From Dyadobacter chenhuakuii (lineage in GTDB: Bacteria > Bacteroidota > Bacteroidia > Cytophagales > Spirosomataceae): a stretch of DNA of 64,000 bases. How positions within the stretch are numbered: the first letter of the stretch is position 1; the number at the start of each line of letters is the position of its first letter. Below, piece by piece: positions 45,195-54,260 of the stretch. Where the stretch lies: assembly GCF_023821985.2 (NCBI RefSeq), contig NZ_CP098805.1, positions 1,178,001 to 1,242,000 on the forward strand, written 5' to 3'. The position numbers were made by a program, and so were the translations under genes. The notes beneath the pieces are model-generated. The model did not search any database, was not told the origin of the DNA, and saw nothing but the letters and a program-made list of their open reading frames with translations.

Positions 45195-46079
45195 ATGCAG
45201 ACAACTTTCCCGCGGCTTGACATTGGCCCGCTATCTGAGTATAAGGAGAATGATGTAATGATCAGCCGGTTTGAGGATTACCTGGCAGAGCACCAGAACC
45301 TGGTGTTCCCGCACCGGCATGGCTTTTACCATCTGGTCCTCTTTACGAAGGGCGGGGGCTTTTATACCATTGATTTCAACCACTTTGAAGTAAACCCGTT
45401 ACAGATCTATTTCATGACACCGGGTCAGGTGCATTCCTGGCATTTTGAGGGCGAAATGGAAGGATTTGTCGTGAATTTTTCCGAGGCTTTTTTCCGTTCG
45501 TTCCTGCTAAAACCTGATTATCTGGAATCTTTTTCGTTTTTTGACGGGGACAGCAACAATAGCGTCATCACCGTTCCGTATGATATTCAGAAGAATGTTG
45601 TGGGACTATTTGAAGACCTGTTGTTGCAGGTAAAGAAGGCCAAATTCCGGGAAGATATCATCAGGGTTTTACTGCTGCACATTTTCCTTCTGCTCGAACA
45701 GGGCCAGGCGCAAGAGAAAAAGCAAGAGGTCAAAAACCAGCAGAATCCTTTGATCAAAAACTTTCAAAAACTTGTTGAGAAAAACTTCATCAAGATCAGG
45801 CAGCCGGGTGAATATGCTGAAATGCTGCATGTTACGCCCAATCACCTGAATGCGCTGAGCAAGGAACATTTAAGCCTGCAAGCAGGGGCGGTCATCCGGA
45901 ACCGCATTGCGCTGGAAGCGAAGCGATTATTGATCAATCTGGATTTTACAGTGTCCGAGATTGCCTACAAGCTTAATTTTAATGACAACTCTTATTTTTC
46001 CCGCTTTTTTAAAAAAGAAACCGGTATGACCCCGGAAGCATTCCGGGCTGAGTCTGCCAACCACTCCGTTAAACCTTAG
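45195..46079 (+). CDS. AraC family transcriptional regulator
   Basis: A 294-residue regulator with an N-terminal cupin-like AraC ligand domain (FPHRHGFYHLVLFTKGGGFYTIDF and FMTPGQVHSWHF). The C-terminal double HTH is at about 190-290: PGEYAEMLHVTPNHLNALSKEHL, then FTVSEIAYKLNFNDNSYFSRFFKKETGMTPEAFR. The ligand may be a small aromatic or sugar. The neighbouring glycosyltransferase could be its target, though no site was identified. Its TAG overlaps the stop of the converging DUF983 gene by 4 bases. Confidence 0.92.
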   Translation: MQTTFPRLDIGPLSEYKENDVMISRFEDYLAEHQNLVFPHRHGFYHLVLFTKGGGFYTIDFNHFEVNPLQIYFMTPGQVHSWHFEGEMEGFVVNFSEAFFRSFLLKPDYLESFSFFDGDSNNSVITVPYDIQKNVVGLFEDLLLQVKKAKFREDIIRVLLLHIFLLLEQGQAQEKKQEVKNQQNPLIKNFQKLVEKNFIKIRQPGEYAEMLHVTPNHLNALSKEHLSLQAGAVIRNRIALEAKRLLINLDFTVSEIAYKLNFNDNSYFSRFFKKETGMTPEAFRAESANHSVKP

Positions 46080-46459
46080 CGCTTAACGGTTTCCTGATTC
46101 GCTGGCTTGATAAATAAAGCCAGCCACGAACGCCGCGCCAACCGGTAAAAATAGGGCGTCAGGATGATCAATACGGGAATGATCGACATTAAAAAGTAGT
46201 CCAGATACTCCTCGAAAAAGTTGACGAAGATCAGGAAATAGATCACCATAAAGGCTACGTAAAAAGAGTAGCTCATGTACAGCGCACCCTGGTAAAAGCC
46301 GGGCTCGGGAACCAGGTTTTCGCCACAATGCGGGCAGTGCTTATTCATTTTGTCAAAGTTTTTAAGGTTATAGGCGCTTTTGGAAATAAAAAAATCGCCC
46401 ACACCGCATCTAGGACATTTATTGAAAAGGACGCTATATAGTTTATTTGGCTTTGCCAT
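46076..46459 (-). CDS. DUF983 membrane protein
   Basis: A 127-residue protein with two zinc-ribbon-like pairs (NKCPRCGVGDFF and HCPHCGENL) followed by two hydrophobic helices (about 65-87 and 92-110). This is the DUF983 layout, found across Bacteroidota and Proteobacteria with unknown function, often associated with respiratory-chain genes; here its neighbours do not explain it. The ATG at 46459 (MAKPNKLYSVLFNKCPRCG) is the family-like start rather than 46483. Confidence 0.85.
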   Translation of the reverse strand: MAKPNKLYSVLFNKCPRCGVGDFFISKSAYNLKNFDKMNKHCPHCGENLVPEPGFYQGALYMSYSFYVAFMVIYFLIFVNFFEEYLDYFLMSIIPVLIILTPYFYRLARRSWLALFIKPANQETVKR

Positions 46460-46594
46460 GGTGTTGAAGTTTTGGATTAACACAAATTACGCGAGAAATC
46501 AGCTCAGAAAGAAAGACTGATGGTATGTTTTGTGGTACAGATCAACGATCGCCTATAAAACCCGTGCCAATTTTTCCGGACACCCCGGCCGACC

Positions 46595-47176
46595 TCAGTG
46601 CAAGGTGTTAATGAAATGTGCCATTTGTGCAATGTCGCACACGTGGTCAATTACGGCGTGCGCCAAGGCATAGTTCGGCATGTACGGCATCTGGGCTGTT
46701 TCCGGGTTTTGAACGAGGGTAATTCCCCCTGTTTTCTTCACAGCTAAGAGACCTTTTGTCCCATCCTCATTAGCACCCGACAGTAACAATGCAGCCAGTG
46801 AAGAACCATATACTTCCGCCGCAGATTCAAATGTAACGTCTATGCTGGGCCGACTGAAATTGACCTTTTCTGAATAGTCCAGTGAAAAAGTCTCACCCTT
46901 TTCGATCAGCAGATGGTAATCCGCCGGCGCGAGGTATATATGCCCTGGCAGGATCACGTCTTTGTCGTCTACTTCATGGGTACGCAATGCAGTTTTTGTA
47001 GATAGCAACTCAGAAAGTGATGAGTCTGCCGAATGGCGGCGGTGGAGCACCACAATGATGGCGAACGGAAGGGTTTTGTTCAACAACGGAAGCAGATGGA
47101 AGAGCACCTGCAAGCTTCCGGCAGATCCTCCGATCAGCAGCGCCTTAACAGGTTTTTTTACATCACTTTCTTCCAT
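46595..47176 (-). CDS. cheB: CheB-type methylesterase domain, no receiver
   Basis: A 193-residue stand-alone CheB catalytic domain. The catalytic triad blocks are visible: GGSAGS (Ser), VVLHRRH (His) and LSGANEDGTKGL (Asp). True chemotaxis CheB carries an N-terminal receiver; this one does not. It overlaps the cheR stop by 19 bases and ends a five-gene signalling operon with no methyl-accepting chemotaxis protein, CheA or CheW in the window. The esterase probably removes glutamyl methyl groups added by the neighbouring CheR on an unknown target. Confidence 0.9.
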   Translation of the reverse strand: MEESDVKKPVKALLIGGSAGSLQVLFHLLPLLNKTLPFAIIVVLHRRHSADSSLSELLSTKTALRTHEVDDKDVILPGHIYLAPADYHLLIEKGETFSLDYSEKVNFSRPSIDVTFESAAEVYGSSLAALLLSGANEDGTKGLLAVKKTGGITLVQNPETAQMPYMPNYALAHAVIDHVCDIAQMAHFINTLH

Positions 47177-47967
47177 ATTTTTTCCCGGTTAAGCTGCTTA
47201 TACTTGTTTTGTATCACCGAAAATTTTAATGTTTCCTTTGTTCCCAATGCGAGATAACCCAGTGTTCCCAGGCTGGCATCGAAGAGCTTCAAAACCCTGT
47301 CTTGCAGGTCTTTGTCAAAGTAAATGAGCACATTCCGGCATAATATCAGGTCAAACTCATTAAAAGAGCTGTCGGAGACCAGGTTATGCGTGGAAATAAT
47401 GATTTTTTCAGACAGTTCTTTGTCGAATTTCGCCTGTCCGTAATTGGCTGTGTAATATTCCGAAAAGTCTTTCAGGCCGCCCGATTCAATGTAACTTTCC
47501 GAATATTGCTTCATCTGGTGCATTGGGAAAATCCCTTTCCGCACTTTTTCCAGCACGCTGGGATTAAGATCGGTCGCATATAGCAGCGATTTCCGCAACA
47601 GTCCGGCTTCTTTCAGCAAAATAGCCATTGAAAATACTTCCTCACCAGTGGAACAGCCTGCATGCCACACTCTTATGAAGGGCTTCGTGCCCAGAACCGG
47701 CAAAATGTCTTCCCGTAACGACTTGTAGAAAGTGGGGTCGCGAAACATCTCGGTCACATTCACCGTAATTTCTTCAACAAACCTTTTCAGGTAGTTTTCA
47801 TCCGTCCTGACCTTGTATCGAAATTCGGCGAAACTCGGAAATTTGTCAATTGAGACAAGCCGCACAATGCGTCTTTTCAGGGACGCCCTGGAATAGCTCG
47901 TAAAGTCGTAGCCATAGATGTCCAATAAGTCTGTCAGCAGTATCTCAACTTCCTCGTCCTCAATCAT
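47158..47967 (-). CDS. cheR: CheR-type SAM-dependent methyltransferase
   Basis: A 269-residue CheR. The N-terminal helical domain (SYSRASLKRRIVRLVSIDKF) and the SAM-binding domain (FIRVWHAGCSTGEEVFSMAILL, FDLILCRNVLIYF) are seen, together with EMFRDPTFYKSLREDILPVL. It methylates glutamate side chains on receptor proteins in chemotaxis relatives; here the acceptor could be the hybrid kinase of the same operon. The ATG at 47967 follows the receiver gene by 5 bases. An upstream start at 48054 would overlap the receiver gene and add foreign sequence. It is also coupled to cheB by a 19-base overlap. Confidence 0.9.
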   Translation of the reverse strand: MIEDEEVEILLTDLLDIYGYDFTSYSRASLKRRIVRLVSIDKFPSFAEFRYKVRTDENYLKRFVEEITVNVTEMFRDPTFYKSLREDILPVLGTKPFIRVWHAGCSTGEEVFSMAILLKEAGLLRKSLLYATDLNPSVLEKVRKGIFPMHQMKQYSESYIESGGLKDFSEYYTANYGQAKFDKELSEKIIISTHNLVSDSSFNEFDLILCRNVLIYFDKDLQDRVLKLFDASLGTLGYLALGTKETLKFSVIQNKYKQLNREKIWKKVM

Positions 47968-47972
47968 TTCGT

Positions 47973-48338
47973 CTAAATGTCTTTTAAAACCTGCAATAAT
48001 CTGTCGACGTTGATCGGTTTGGAGATATAATCGTCCGCACCAGCTTTGAGGCATTTCTCGCGGTCGCCTACCATGGCTTGCGCGGTCACTGCGTACACAG
48101 GCGTATTTCTTCTGCTTTCTATGTTCTTAATCAATGGGATAGCTTCATAACCATCCATTTCGGGCATCATCATATCAATCAGGATCGCATCGACAGGTTC
48201 ATTTGTCCTAAGCAATTCTAATGCCTCGGCAGCGCCCGTGCAGGAAATGCAATCGTAGGATTTGGATTTCAATGTGGCTTTCAGGGCGAATATGTTCCTG
48301 GAATCATCATCGATAATCAGCACTTTTTTCTTATTCAT
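47973..48338 (-). CDS. Single-domain response regulator
   Basis: A 121-residue receiver with the acidic pocket IIDDDS, the phosphoacceptor Asp in AILIDMMMPEMDGYEA, the Thr of VYAVTAQAM and the Lys of ISKPINVDRL. It has no output domain. It closely resembles the third receiver of the upstream hybrid kinase (shared MMMPEMDGYE-type and VTAxAMxGDREKC blocks), so phosphorelay or competition between them is plausible. It sits between the hybrid kinase (48 bases) and cheR (5 bases). The ATG at 48338 is preferred to 48350. Confidence 0.92.
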   Translation of the reverse strand: MNKKKVLIIDDDSRNIFALKATLKSKSYDCISCTGAAEALELLRTNEPVDAILIDMMMPEMDGYEAIPLIKNIESRRNTPVYAVTAQAMVGDREKCLKAGADDYISKPINVDRLLQVLKDI

Positions 48339-48386
48339 ATGGAAGGTCATTTTCTTTGGATCCGGATCTTACGCCATTTTCCAGGT

Positions 48387-51300
48387 TCAGGATTTTTCAT
48401 ACAGCCACACGCGCAGCAGTGACATCAGCTGGTCAATGTCCACAGGCTTGGTAATGTAGTCGGACGCGCCGGCATTAATGCATTTTTCGCGGTCACCTGT
48501 CATTGCTTTGGCTGTTACGGCAATCACCGGCAGGTTGCGCCACTGGTAATTCTCCCGGATACGTCTGGCGGTTTCATAGCCATCCATCTGCGGCATCATC
48601 ATGTCCAGCAGCACCACGTCCACGTCCGGGTTTTCTTCCAGCCGCTGCAATGCTTCTTTTCCGTCAAGTGCGGTTAACACATTCATTTTATAGTTTTCCA
48701 AAGATTTGGAAAGCGAGAAGATATTCCGCACATCGTCGTCGGCAATAAGCACCGTTTTACCTTGCAGGATTTCACTGAGGCCGCCCAGTTTCTGCCTGTC
48801 CGAAGCTTTTTGCGGAGCTTTTTTACTCTCTTCAACCACATGCAGGAAAAGCGAAACTTCGTCCAGCATCCGCTGGTAGGAGTGGGCAGTCTTCACCACG
48901 ATGGAATCCGCATATTGCTTGATACGCAGCTCTTCGGTCATCGAAAGGCTTTTTCCCGTAAAAACTATAATCGGGATATGTTCGAAGCTTGGATTCATTT
49001 TCGCCATTTCCAGCATTTCGTAAGCTTTCTTGTCGGGTATGCCCATATCCAGGATCACGCAGTCGACCTCATTGTTTTGCAAAGCCTGCAACCCTTCGTC
49101 AATGTCGCTTTTCAGTTGGGAATTAATGTTGAAAGAGGACAAATAATAAGCAAGCGCTTTCGCATGCATGGAATTATCTTCCACGATAAGCACTTTCTTG
49201 CTCCGCTTACTGACTACAAACTCAATCTTTTTAAAGATCTCTTCCATCTTCTCGAAGGCAACCGGCTTGTCAATGAAGTCCACGGCGCCTTTCAGCAGGC
49301 TTTCATTTTTCATGCGGTGCGATGACATAATGTGCACCGGGATGTGCCTTGTTTCCGGCTTGGATTTCAATTCGTCCATGACCTCCCAGCCGCTCAGGAT
49401 AGGAAGCTGAATGTCGAGCAAAATACCCATCGGTTTGAAGGTTTGTGCCAGTTCCAGCCCCTCATCTCCGCGAACGGCCACGATTCCTTTATAGCCTTGC
49501 TTCCGGGTATAATCGAGCAGCGACTTGGCAAACATGGTGTCATCTTCCACGATCAAGATTGTTTTGTCGGTGGCCTGAATGTTGTCGCGGTCGTCGGCAA
49601 TGCTGGCCGGGATTACCGTGCTGATGAAACGTGCATCGTTTCCTTCCGGCTTCGTCTTTAATGCTTCTTCGCTGTGGTTCAGGAAATACGTTTTTGGCTC
49701 GCTGCTGTTTCCGGCAAAAGCTTTTGCAACAGGAATGGAGAGGGTGAAAACGCTGCCTTCATTTAATTTGCTTGATAGTTCAATCTCACCACCCAGCAGT
49801 TTAACAAGCTCACGACTGATGGACAGCCCCAGTCCGGTTCCGCCGTACTTTCTTTTTGTAGAACCGTCGGCTTGCTGGAATGCTTCGAAGATGTGCAGTT
49901 GCTTCTCCGGCGCCACGCCTATGCCCGTATCTGTTACCGCAAAGCTGAGCATATTCTCCGAGCCGGATTTGCGCTTGATATCAATGCGGACAGAACCCTG
50001 TGAAGTGAATTTCAATGCATTGGAAATCAAATTTTTAAGTATTTGTTCCAAACGCATCTTATCCGTTTCGATCACCAGGGGAACACCGTTTTCAATGTCA
50101 ACCACGAAATCAAGTCCTTTTTCCCGCGCAACCGGGGCGAACAAACCTTTCAGATCGTCCACAATTTCCTTTACCGTAACATTAACATAGTCCAGCTCCA
50201 TTTTGCCAGCCTCAATTTTAGAAAGGTCCAGGATCTCGTCGATCAGCCCGAGCAATCCGTTTCCGGAAGATTGGATCACAGTTGCGTATTCCACTTGTTC
50301 AGTGCTCAGGTTTTTCTCGTCATTTTCGGACAATAACCGGCTCAGTAGTAAAATAGAGTTTAGCGGTGTGCGCAGCTCATGGGACATATTGGCCAGGAAT
50401 TCGGACTTATAGCGTGTCGTCAATTCCAGTTCCTCGGCCTTCTTTTGTATCTCTGCATTTTTTTCTTCCAGCAGTCCGCTGCGTTCTTCCAGTTCTTCGT
50501 TGGTTTGTTGCAGTTCTTCCTGCTGCACGCGCAGCTCTTCTTCGGATGCCTGCAATTTCTGCGACTGTGCTTCGAGCTCGGCATTCAGATTTTCCAGCTC
50601 ATTATGCTGCGTTTGCAATTCCTCGGACTGGGCCTGTGTCTCTTCCAGGAAGTTCTGCAATCTCAGGTAATCCAATGCTGAGTTGACGCCCGTAGCAATG
50701 GATTCCAAACTGCCTTCCAAAAACTGGATTTCAAGCTTGTCCGGTTTCGAAAGAAAGGCCAATTCTATCACCCCAATGCATTCATAGGCGTAAATAAGCG
50801 GCAGGATCGCAAGCGCAGCTGGCTTGGTTTCGCCGAGCGTTGACGTTACTTTCAGGTAATTTTCGGGTACATCATATACCACGATTGGCTTCTTACTATG
50901 GATCACCTGCCCGGCGAGCCCTGATCCGGGAGTGATGGTTTCCGGCGCATTCTCCGTGGCATAACTGCTTGCTAATTTGAAATTCCAGTCGTTATCCTGG
51001 ATATAGATAGTTCCGAGGTGTGCTTTGGAATAACGCGTAATGGTTTCGATGAGGTTCGCCGCCAGTTTTTTCAAAATTCGCTCGCCGCGGATCGCATCGC
51101 TGATCTCCACCATTCCGGTTTGCATCCAGTTCCTGGTGTTAAGATCATTGAATGTCTGTTCGAGGGAAGCGGTCATTTTATTCAGCGCTGCTGAGATGCG
51201 GCCAATGTCATCATCACTTTCATCCTGAGATCTTACAGCATAATCTCCTTCCGAAACCTGCCTTGTAATCTGTTCGATCCGGTTGATCCTGCGTTCTGTG

Positions 51301-51989
51301 GTTCTGTATTTTTCTTCTTCCAAAAGCTGCTGAGCAAGTCTCTTGTCCATATCGTTCTTGATGCGCATGTATGCAAACACCGTGATCAGGATCGAGATCA
51401 ATGCGGCCACAACGAGCAGGATAGGCGTGTATTGAATGTAGATCTGCTGTTGTTCCAGTCGGGTCTGGAGAATTTTATTTTCTTCGGATTTAATGCGCTC
51501 TGTGGTCAGCCGCAGGTCGTCCATGATCTTTTTTCCTTTGACCATTTCGCGCAGCCGACCGCTCTGATCATCTGCAAAGTTGCTATTCCGGCGTGTCTGG
51601 TCAATAATGTATTGCATTTGCCCGAATTTGGCTTCATACAATGCTTTTATTTCCCGCAGGTTTTTTTGTTGCGCCGGGTTGTCGGCGGTTAGCTCGCTAA
51701 GGTTGTTGTAGCTGTTGGTTGTTTTTGCATACGCATCATTATAAGGGTCCAGGAATGTTGCGTCTGAGGTGATCAGATATCCTCGCTGGCCCGTTTCCGC
51801 ATCCTTAACGAAAGAGATAATGGATTCGGCTTCTATGAGGACCTGGTTGGTGTGGTTAACCAGTTCTGAATTATTGATAAGCTTCTGAGTGCTGTAATAG
51901 GAGGCCAAAAGGCTGAATATAAGCAGCAGAATGGAAAAGGAGAATACAATTTGTAATTGCTGAATTATCGAGTTAGAGGTTTTTTTCAT
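48387..51989 (-). CDS. CHASE3-HAMP-GAF hybrid histidine kinase with three receivers
   Basis: A 1200-residue membrane sensor. Order: TM1 (about 12-34), CHASE3 sensor (DAETGQRGYLITSD), TM2 (about 183-206), HAMP, GAF (about 290-440), a long Gln/Glu-rich coiled coil, HisKA (NMSHELRTPLNSILLLSRLL), HATPase (GTGLGLSISRELVKLLGG) and three receivers. REC1 has LLDIQLPILSG, REC2 has VILDMGIPDKKAYE and REC3 has VLLDMMMPQMDGYE. REC2 lacks the usual MP-GxDG stretch and its Lys context is altered, so it may be degenerate. The gene start overlaps the upstream kinase gene by 17 bases. CHASE3-GAF kinases in this kind of operon occur in Bacteroidota; the signal is unknown. Confidence 0.92.
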   Translation of the reverse strand: MKKTSNSIIQQLQIVFSFSILLLIFSLLASYYSTQKLINNSELVNHTNQVLIEAESIISFVKDAETGQRGYLITSDATFLDPYNDAYAKTTNSYNNLSELTADNPAQQKNLREIKALYEAKFGQMQYIIDQTRRNSNFADDQSGRLREMVKGKKIMDDLRLTTERIKSEENKILQTRLEQQQIYIQYTPILLVVAALISILITVFAYMRIKNDMDKRLAQQLLEEEKYRTTERRINRIEQITRQVSEGDYAVRSQDESDDDIGRISAALNKMTASLEQTFNDLNTRNWMQTGMVEISDAIRGERILKKLAANLIETITRYSKAHLGTIYIQDNDWNFKLASSYATENAPETITPGSGLAGQVIHSKKPIVVYDVPENYLKVTSTLGETKPAALAILPLIYAYECIGVIELAFLSKPDKLEIQFLEGSLESIATGVNSALDYLRLQNFLEETQAQSEELQTQHNELENLNAELEAQSQKLQASEEELRVQQEELQQTNEELEERSGLLEEKNAEIQKKAEELELTTRYKSEFLANMSHELRTPLNSILLLSRLLSENDEKNLSTEQVEYATVIQSSGNGLLGLIDEILDLSKIEAGKMELDYVNVTVKEIVDDLKGLFAPVAREKGLDFVVDIENGVPLVIETDKMRLEQILKNLISNALKFTSQGSVRIDIKRKSGSENMLSFAVTDTGIGVAPEKQLHIFEAFQQADGSTKRKYGGTGLGLSISRELVKLLGGEIELSSKLNEGSVFTLSIPVAKAFAGNSSEPKTYFLNHSEEALKTKPEGNDARFISTVIPASIADDRDNIQATDKTILIVEDDTMFAKSLLDYTRKQGYKGIVAVRGDEGLELAQTFKPMGILLDIQLPILSGWEVMDELKSKPETRHIPVHIMSSHRMKNESLLKGAVDFIDKPVAFEKMEEIFKKIEFVVSKRSKKVLIVEDNSMHAKALAYYLSSFNINSQLKSDIDEGLQALQNNEVDCVILDMGIPDKKAYEMLEMAKMNPSFEHIPIIVFTGKSLSMTEELRIKQYADSIVVKTAHSYQRMLDEVSLFLHVVEESKKAPQKASDRQKLGGLSEILQGKTVLIADDDVRNIFSLSKSLENYKMNVLTALDGKEALQRLEENPDVDVVLLDMMMPQMDGYETARRIRENYQWRNLPVIAVTAKAMTGDREKCINAGASDYITKPVDIDQLMSLLRVWLYEKS

Positions 51990-53598
51990 CTGCGCTTATA
52001 GCTGATTTTTCAGTTTTGATTTCGTTTAGTGCCTGCTCCTGGACGAGGGGCAGTATGAGAATAAATTGGGCGCCGCGGTTCTCCGCACTTCTTGCTGAGA
52101 TGACGCCATTGTGCTTGTCCATAATTTTTTTGGCAATCGCCAGCCCGATACCCGTCCCTTCATAGCTGTTCATATTGTTGAGCCGCTGGAAAATGACGAA
52201 TATCCTGTCCAGAAATTTCTCGTCGAAGCCGATGCCGTTATCTTCGATCACGATTTTACAATATTGCCCTTCATAGTGCTCAGCTGCGTCCACGTGCTTG
52301 TCGGCAATGATCGTGGATGTCACGTTTATGACCGGCGGAATTCCTTCTTTGGAAAATTTGAGCGCATTACTGATCAGGTTTTGGAAAACCTGCCGAATCT
52401 GGCTCGGTATGGTATCGATGATGGGCAGCTTGCTGATCCTTATCTCTGCTTGCTTGTTCAGGATGATCTCGTCGAAGTCGGAAAGCAAATCGTCCAGTAA
52501 GGAATTGAGGTCCGTAGGCTGGAAGTGGGCTTTAACCGAAAGCCTGGAATAATCAAGCAGGTCACTGATCAGGCGGGACATTCTGGCCGACGAGCTGATG
52601 GACCGGTTGAGATAAGAAACGGCCTCCGCATTTTCATTCAGATACTTATCTTTTACCAAATGGCTGAAAGTCTGTATTTTACGCAATGGCTCTTTCAAGT
52701 CATGTGAAACAACCCAGGCAAATTGTTGCAGCTCGTGATTGGTCGTTTCGAGTTCCGAATTTTTGTCAAGCAGCTCCTTCGTCCGGACTTCTACTTTGTG
52801 TTCAAGCAGCTCATTCGCCATTTTTTGCTGGTGAATGTCTGTAAATGTGCCTACCCAGCGGATGGTTATCCCGTTTTGAAGAATCGGGATGATTTTGATC
52901 AGAAAATATTTGTATTCCTGCGTTTCTAAATGTCTTAACCTTGCTTCGCCGGTAAATTCCTGTCCGTTCCTGAATGATGTTTCCCAGCGCTCATACAGGT
53001 TGTCCTCGGGATGCGATTCGGGAAATACGTTTGCATCCGCTGAAACCTGAAACCAGTGTTCATTTACAAATTCTATTTTTCCATCCACACCAATGGTGAA
53101 TGCGATCTGCGGAAGCGATTCAAGTATAACCCGCAACTCCTCCATTCTCCCGGCGAGTTCTTCCTGGGCTTTTTTTCTTATTTCAATTTCATATTGAAGT
53201 GAGTGCTGAATTGCTTTCAGCTCCTGCTGCTGTTCATAAAGTTTGTAGAAAGTCTTTACTTTAAGCAGCAAAATGTCCGCATCCACGGGCTTGGTAAGAT
53301 AATCAATACCACCGGAGGAATAACCTTTGGTAATAAATTTCTTCTCTTTGTTAACAGCAGAAAGGAAAATGATGGGTGTATCCTTAGCTTTCCCGAAACC
53401 CGAAATTGCCTCGGCAACCTCAAAGCCGTCCATGCCGGGCATCTGGACGTCCATAATGATCACAGAATAGCTGTTTTTCAGTATTTTTTTTAACGCCTCT
53501 TCTCCTGACTCTGCACTATCCGTTTTGAAATCGTGCAGTTCCAGGATTTTTTTAAGTGGAAGTATATTTTCGGGCCTGTCGTCGACAATCAGAATCAT
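51973..53598 (-). CDS. Response regulator-PAS-histidine kinase
   Basis: A 541-residue cytoplasmic kinase beginning with a receiver (VIIMDVQMPGMDGFEVAE, DYLTKPVDADILLLKVKTF). Then come a coiled coil, a PAS/PAC sensor (about 155-285), a second coiled coil, a HisKA of the phytochrome-like type (WVVSHDLKEPLRKIQTFSHL) and HATPase (GTGIGLAIAKKIMDKHNG). This REC-PAS-HK layout is common in phosphorelays. It is the first gene of the operon and overlaps the hybrid kinase by 17 bases. The 235-base gap upstream (53599-53833) is AT-rich and must hold the promoter; no clear element was found. Confidence 0.9.
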   Translation of the reverse strand: MILIVDDRPENILPLKKILELHDFKTDSAESGEEALKKILKNSYSVIIMDVQMPGMDGFEVAEAISGFGKAKDTPIIFLSAVNKEKKFITKGYSSGGIDYLTKPVDADILLLKVKTFYKLYEQQQELKAIQHSLQYEIEIRKKAQEELAGRMEELRVILESLPQIAFTIGVDGKIEFVNEHWFQVSADANVFPESHPEDNLYERWETSFRNGQEFTGEARLRHLETQEYKYFLIKIIPILQNGITIRWVGTFTDIHQQKMANELLEHKVEVRTKELLDKNSELETTNHELQQFAWVVSHDLKEPLRKIQTFSHLVKDKYLNENAEAVSYLNRSISSSARMSRLISDLLDYSRLSVKAHFQPTDLNSLLDDLLSDFDEIILNKQAEIRISKLPIIDTIPSQIRQVFQNLISNALKFSKEGIPPVINVTSTIIADKHVDAAEHYEGQYCKIVIEDNGIGFDEKFLDRIFVIFQRLNNMNSYEGTGIGLAIAKKIMDKHNGVISARSAENRGAQFILILPLVQEQALNEIKTEKSAISADEKNL

Positions 53599-53833
53599 AA
53601 TATGGGTAAAAAACTATCCATTCAAATCCTTGCTAATGTCAGCTGTGAAGTGATCTAGTATCCTTAAATTAAACCTGCATGTGTATACGCTGTAATTCAA
53701 TTAGTTAAGATAGAGTGATAGCAACAAGTCAAAAAATTCAATGTAAGGTAATCGATATTATATATTTAACATAAAAATCATACCAAATTTGCATCAAAAG
53801 GCACTTTTTGTTGAATTCGCGCAATGTTATGAC

Positions 53834-54067
53834 CTAGCCTTCACGCACAATTTCTTTAAGTTCTTCCGACCACTTTTGAATGGTAATCATGGGATGAATG
53901 AAGGGTGTATTAAAATCTTCTGAAATCGAAGTATATCCCTTTTCGTCGACCATTTTGACAATGGCTTGTACCAGATATTCCTCGGAAGAGTCGTAAACCG
54001 TATCCTCATTCATTTCGCTTACTTTATGCAGAAATGCCAGCATTTCCGGCTGCATGTTTTTGTCCAT
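53834..54067 (-). CDS. Hypothetical protein, 77 aa
   Basis: Not recognised. A 77-residue acidic, helical soluble protein (MQPEMLAFLHKVSEMNED, EYLVQAIVKMVDEKGYTS, ITIQKWSEELKEIVREG). It is divergent from the GlgX gene across a 193-base gap and lies upstream of the signalling operon on the same strand, with 235 bases between. The start at 54067 is chosen because an upstream extension to 54316 has the look of random sequence. Confidence 0.6.
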   Translation of the reverse strand: MDKNMQPEMLAFLHKVSEMNEDTVYDSSEEYLVQAIVKMVDEKGYTSISEDFNTPFIHPMITIQKWSEELKEIVREG

Positions 54068-54260
54068 CTCCTTGTTGTTATGTGTCAAATAAGAGCCCTT
54101 GTGGAATATTTTCCCGAATCCATCGGTGCCGTACTGGCATAATTTTATAGCAAATTGTGTTCTCAAACAAAAATTCCGGCGAGAATGGTCTGTGTAATAT
54201 ATGTTCAGGCGGCTTTTTCCGCATGAGCAAGAAGGAGAATTTGTAACAAAAATTTTAAAA

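Noticed and set aside
54201-54260. Upstream start for glgX with an AAGGAGA that resembles a Shine-Dalgarno site
   Set aside because: The site is about 25 bases from the ATG at 54261, too far to act, and the extra residues from 54201 do not match the family start.
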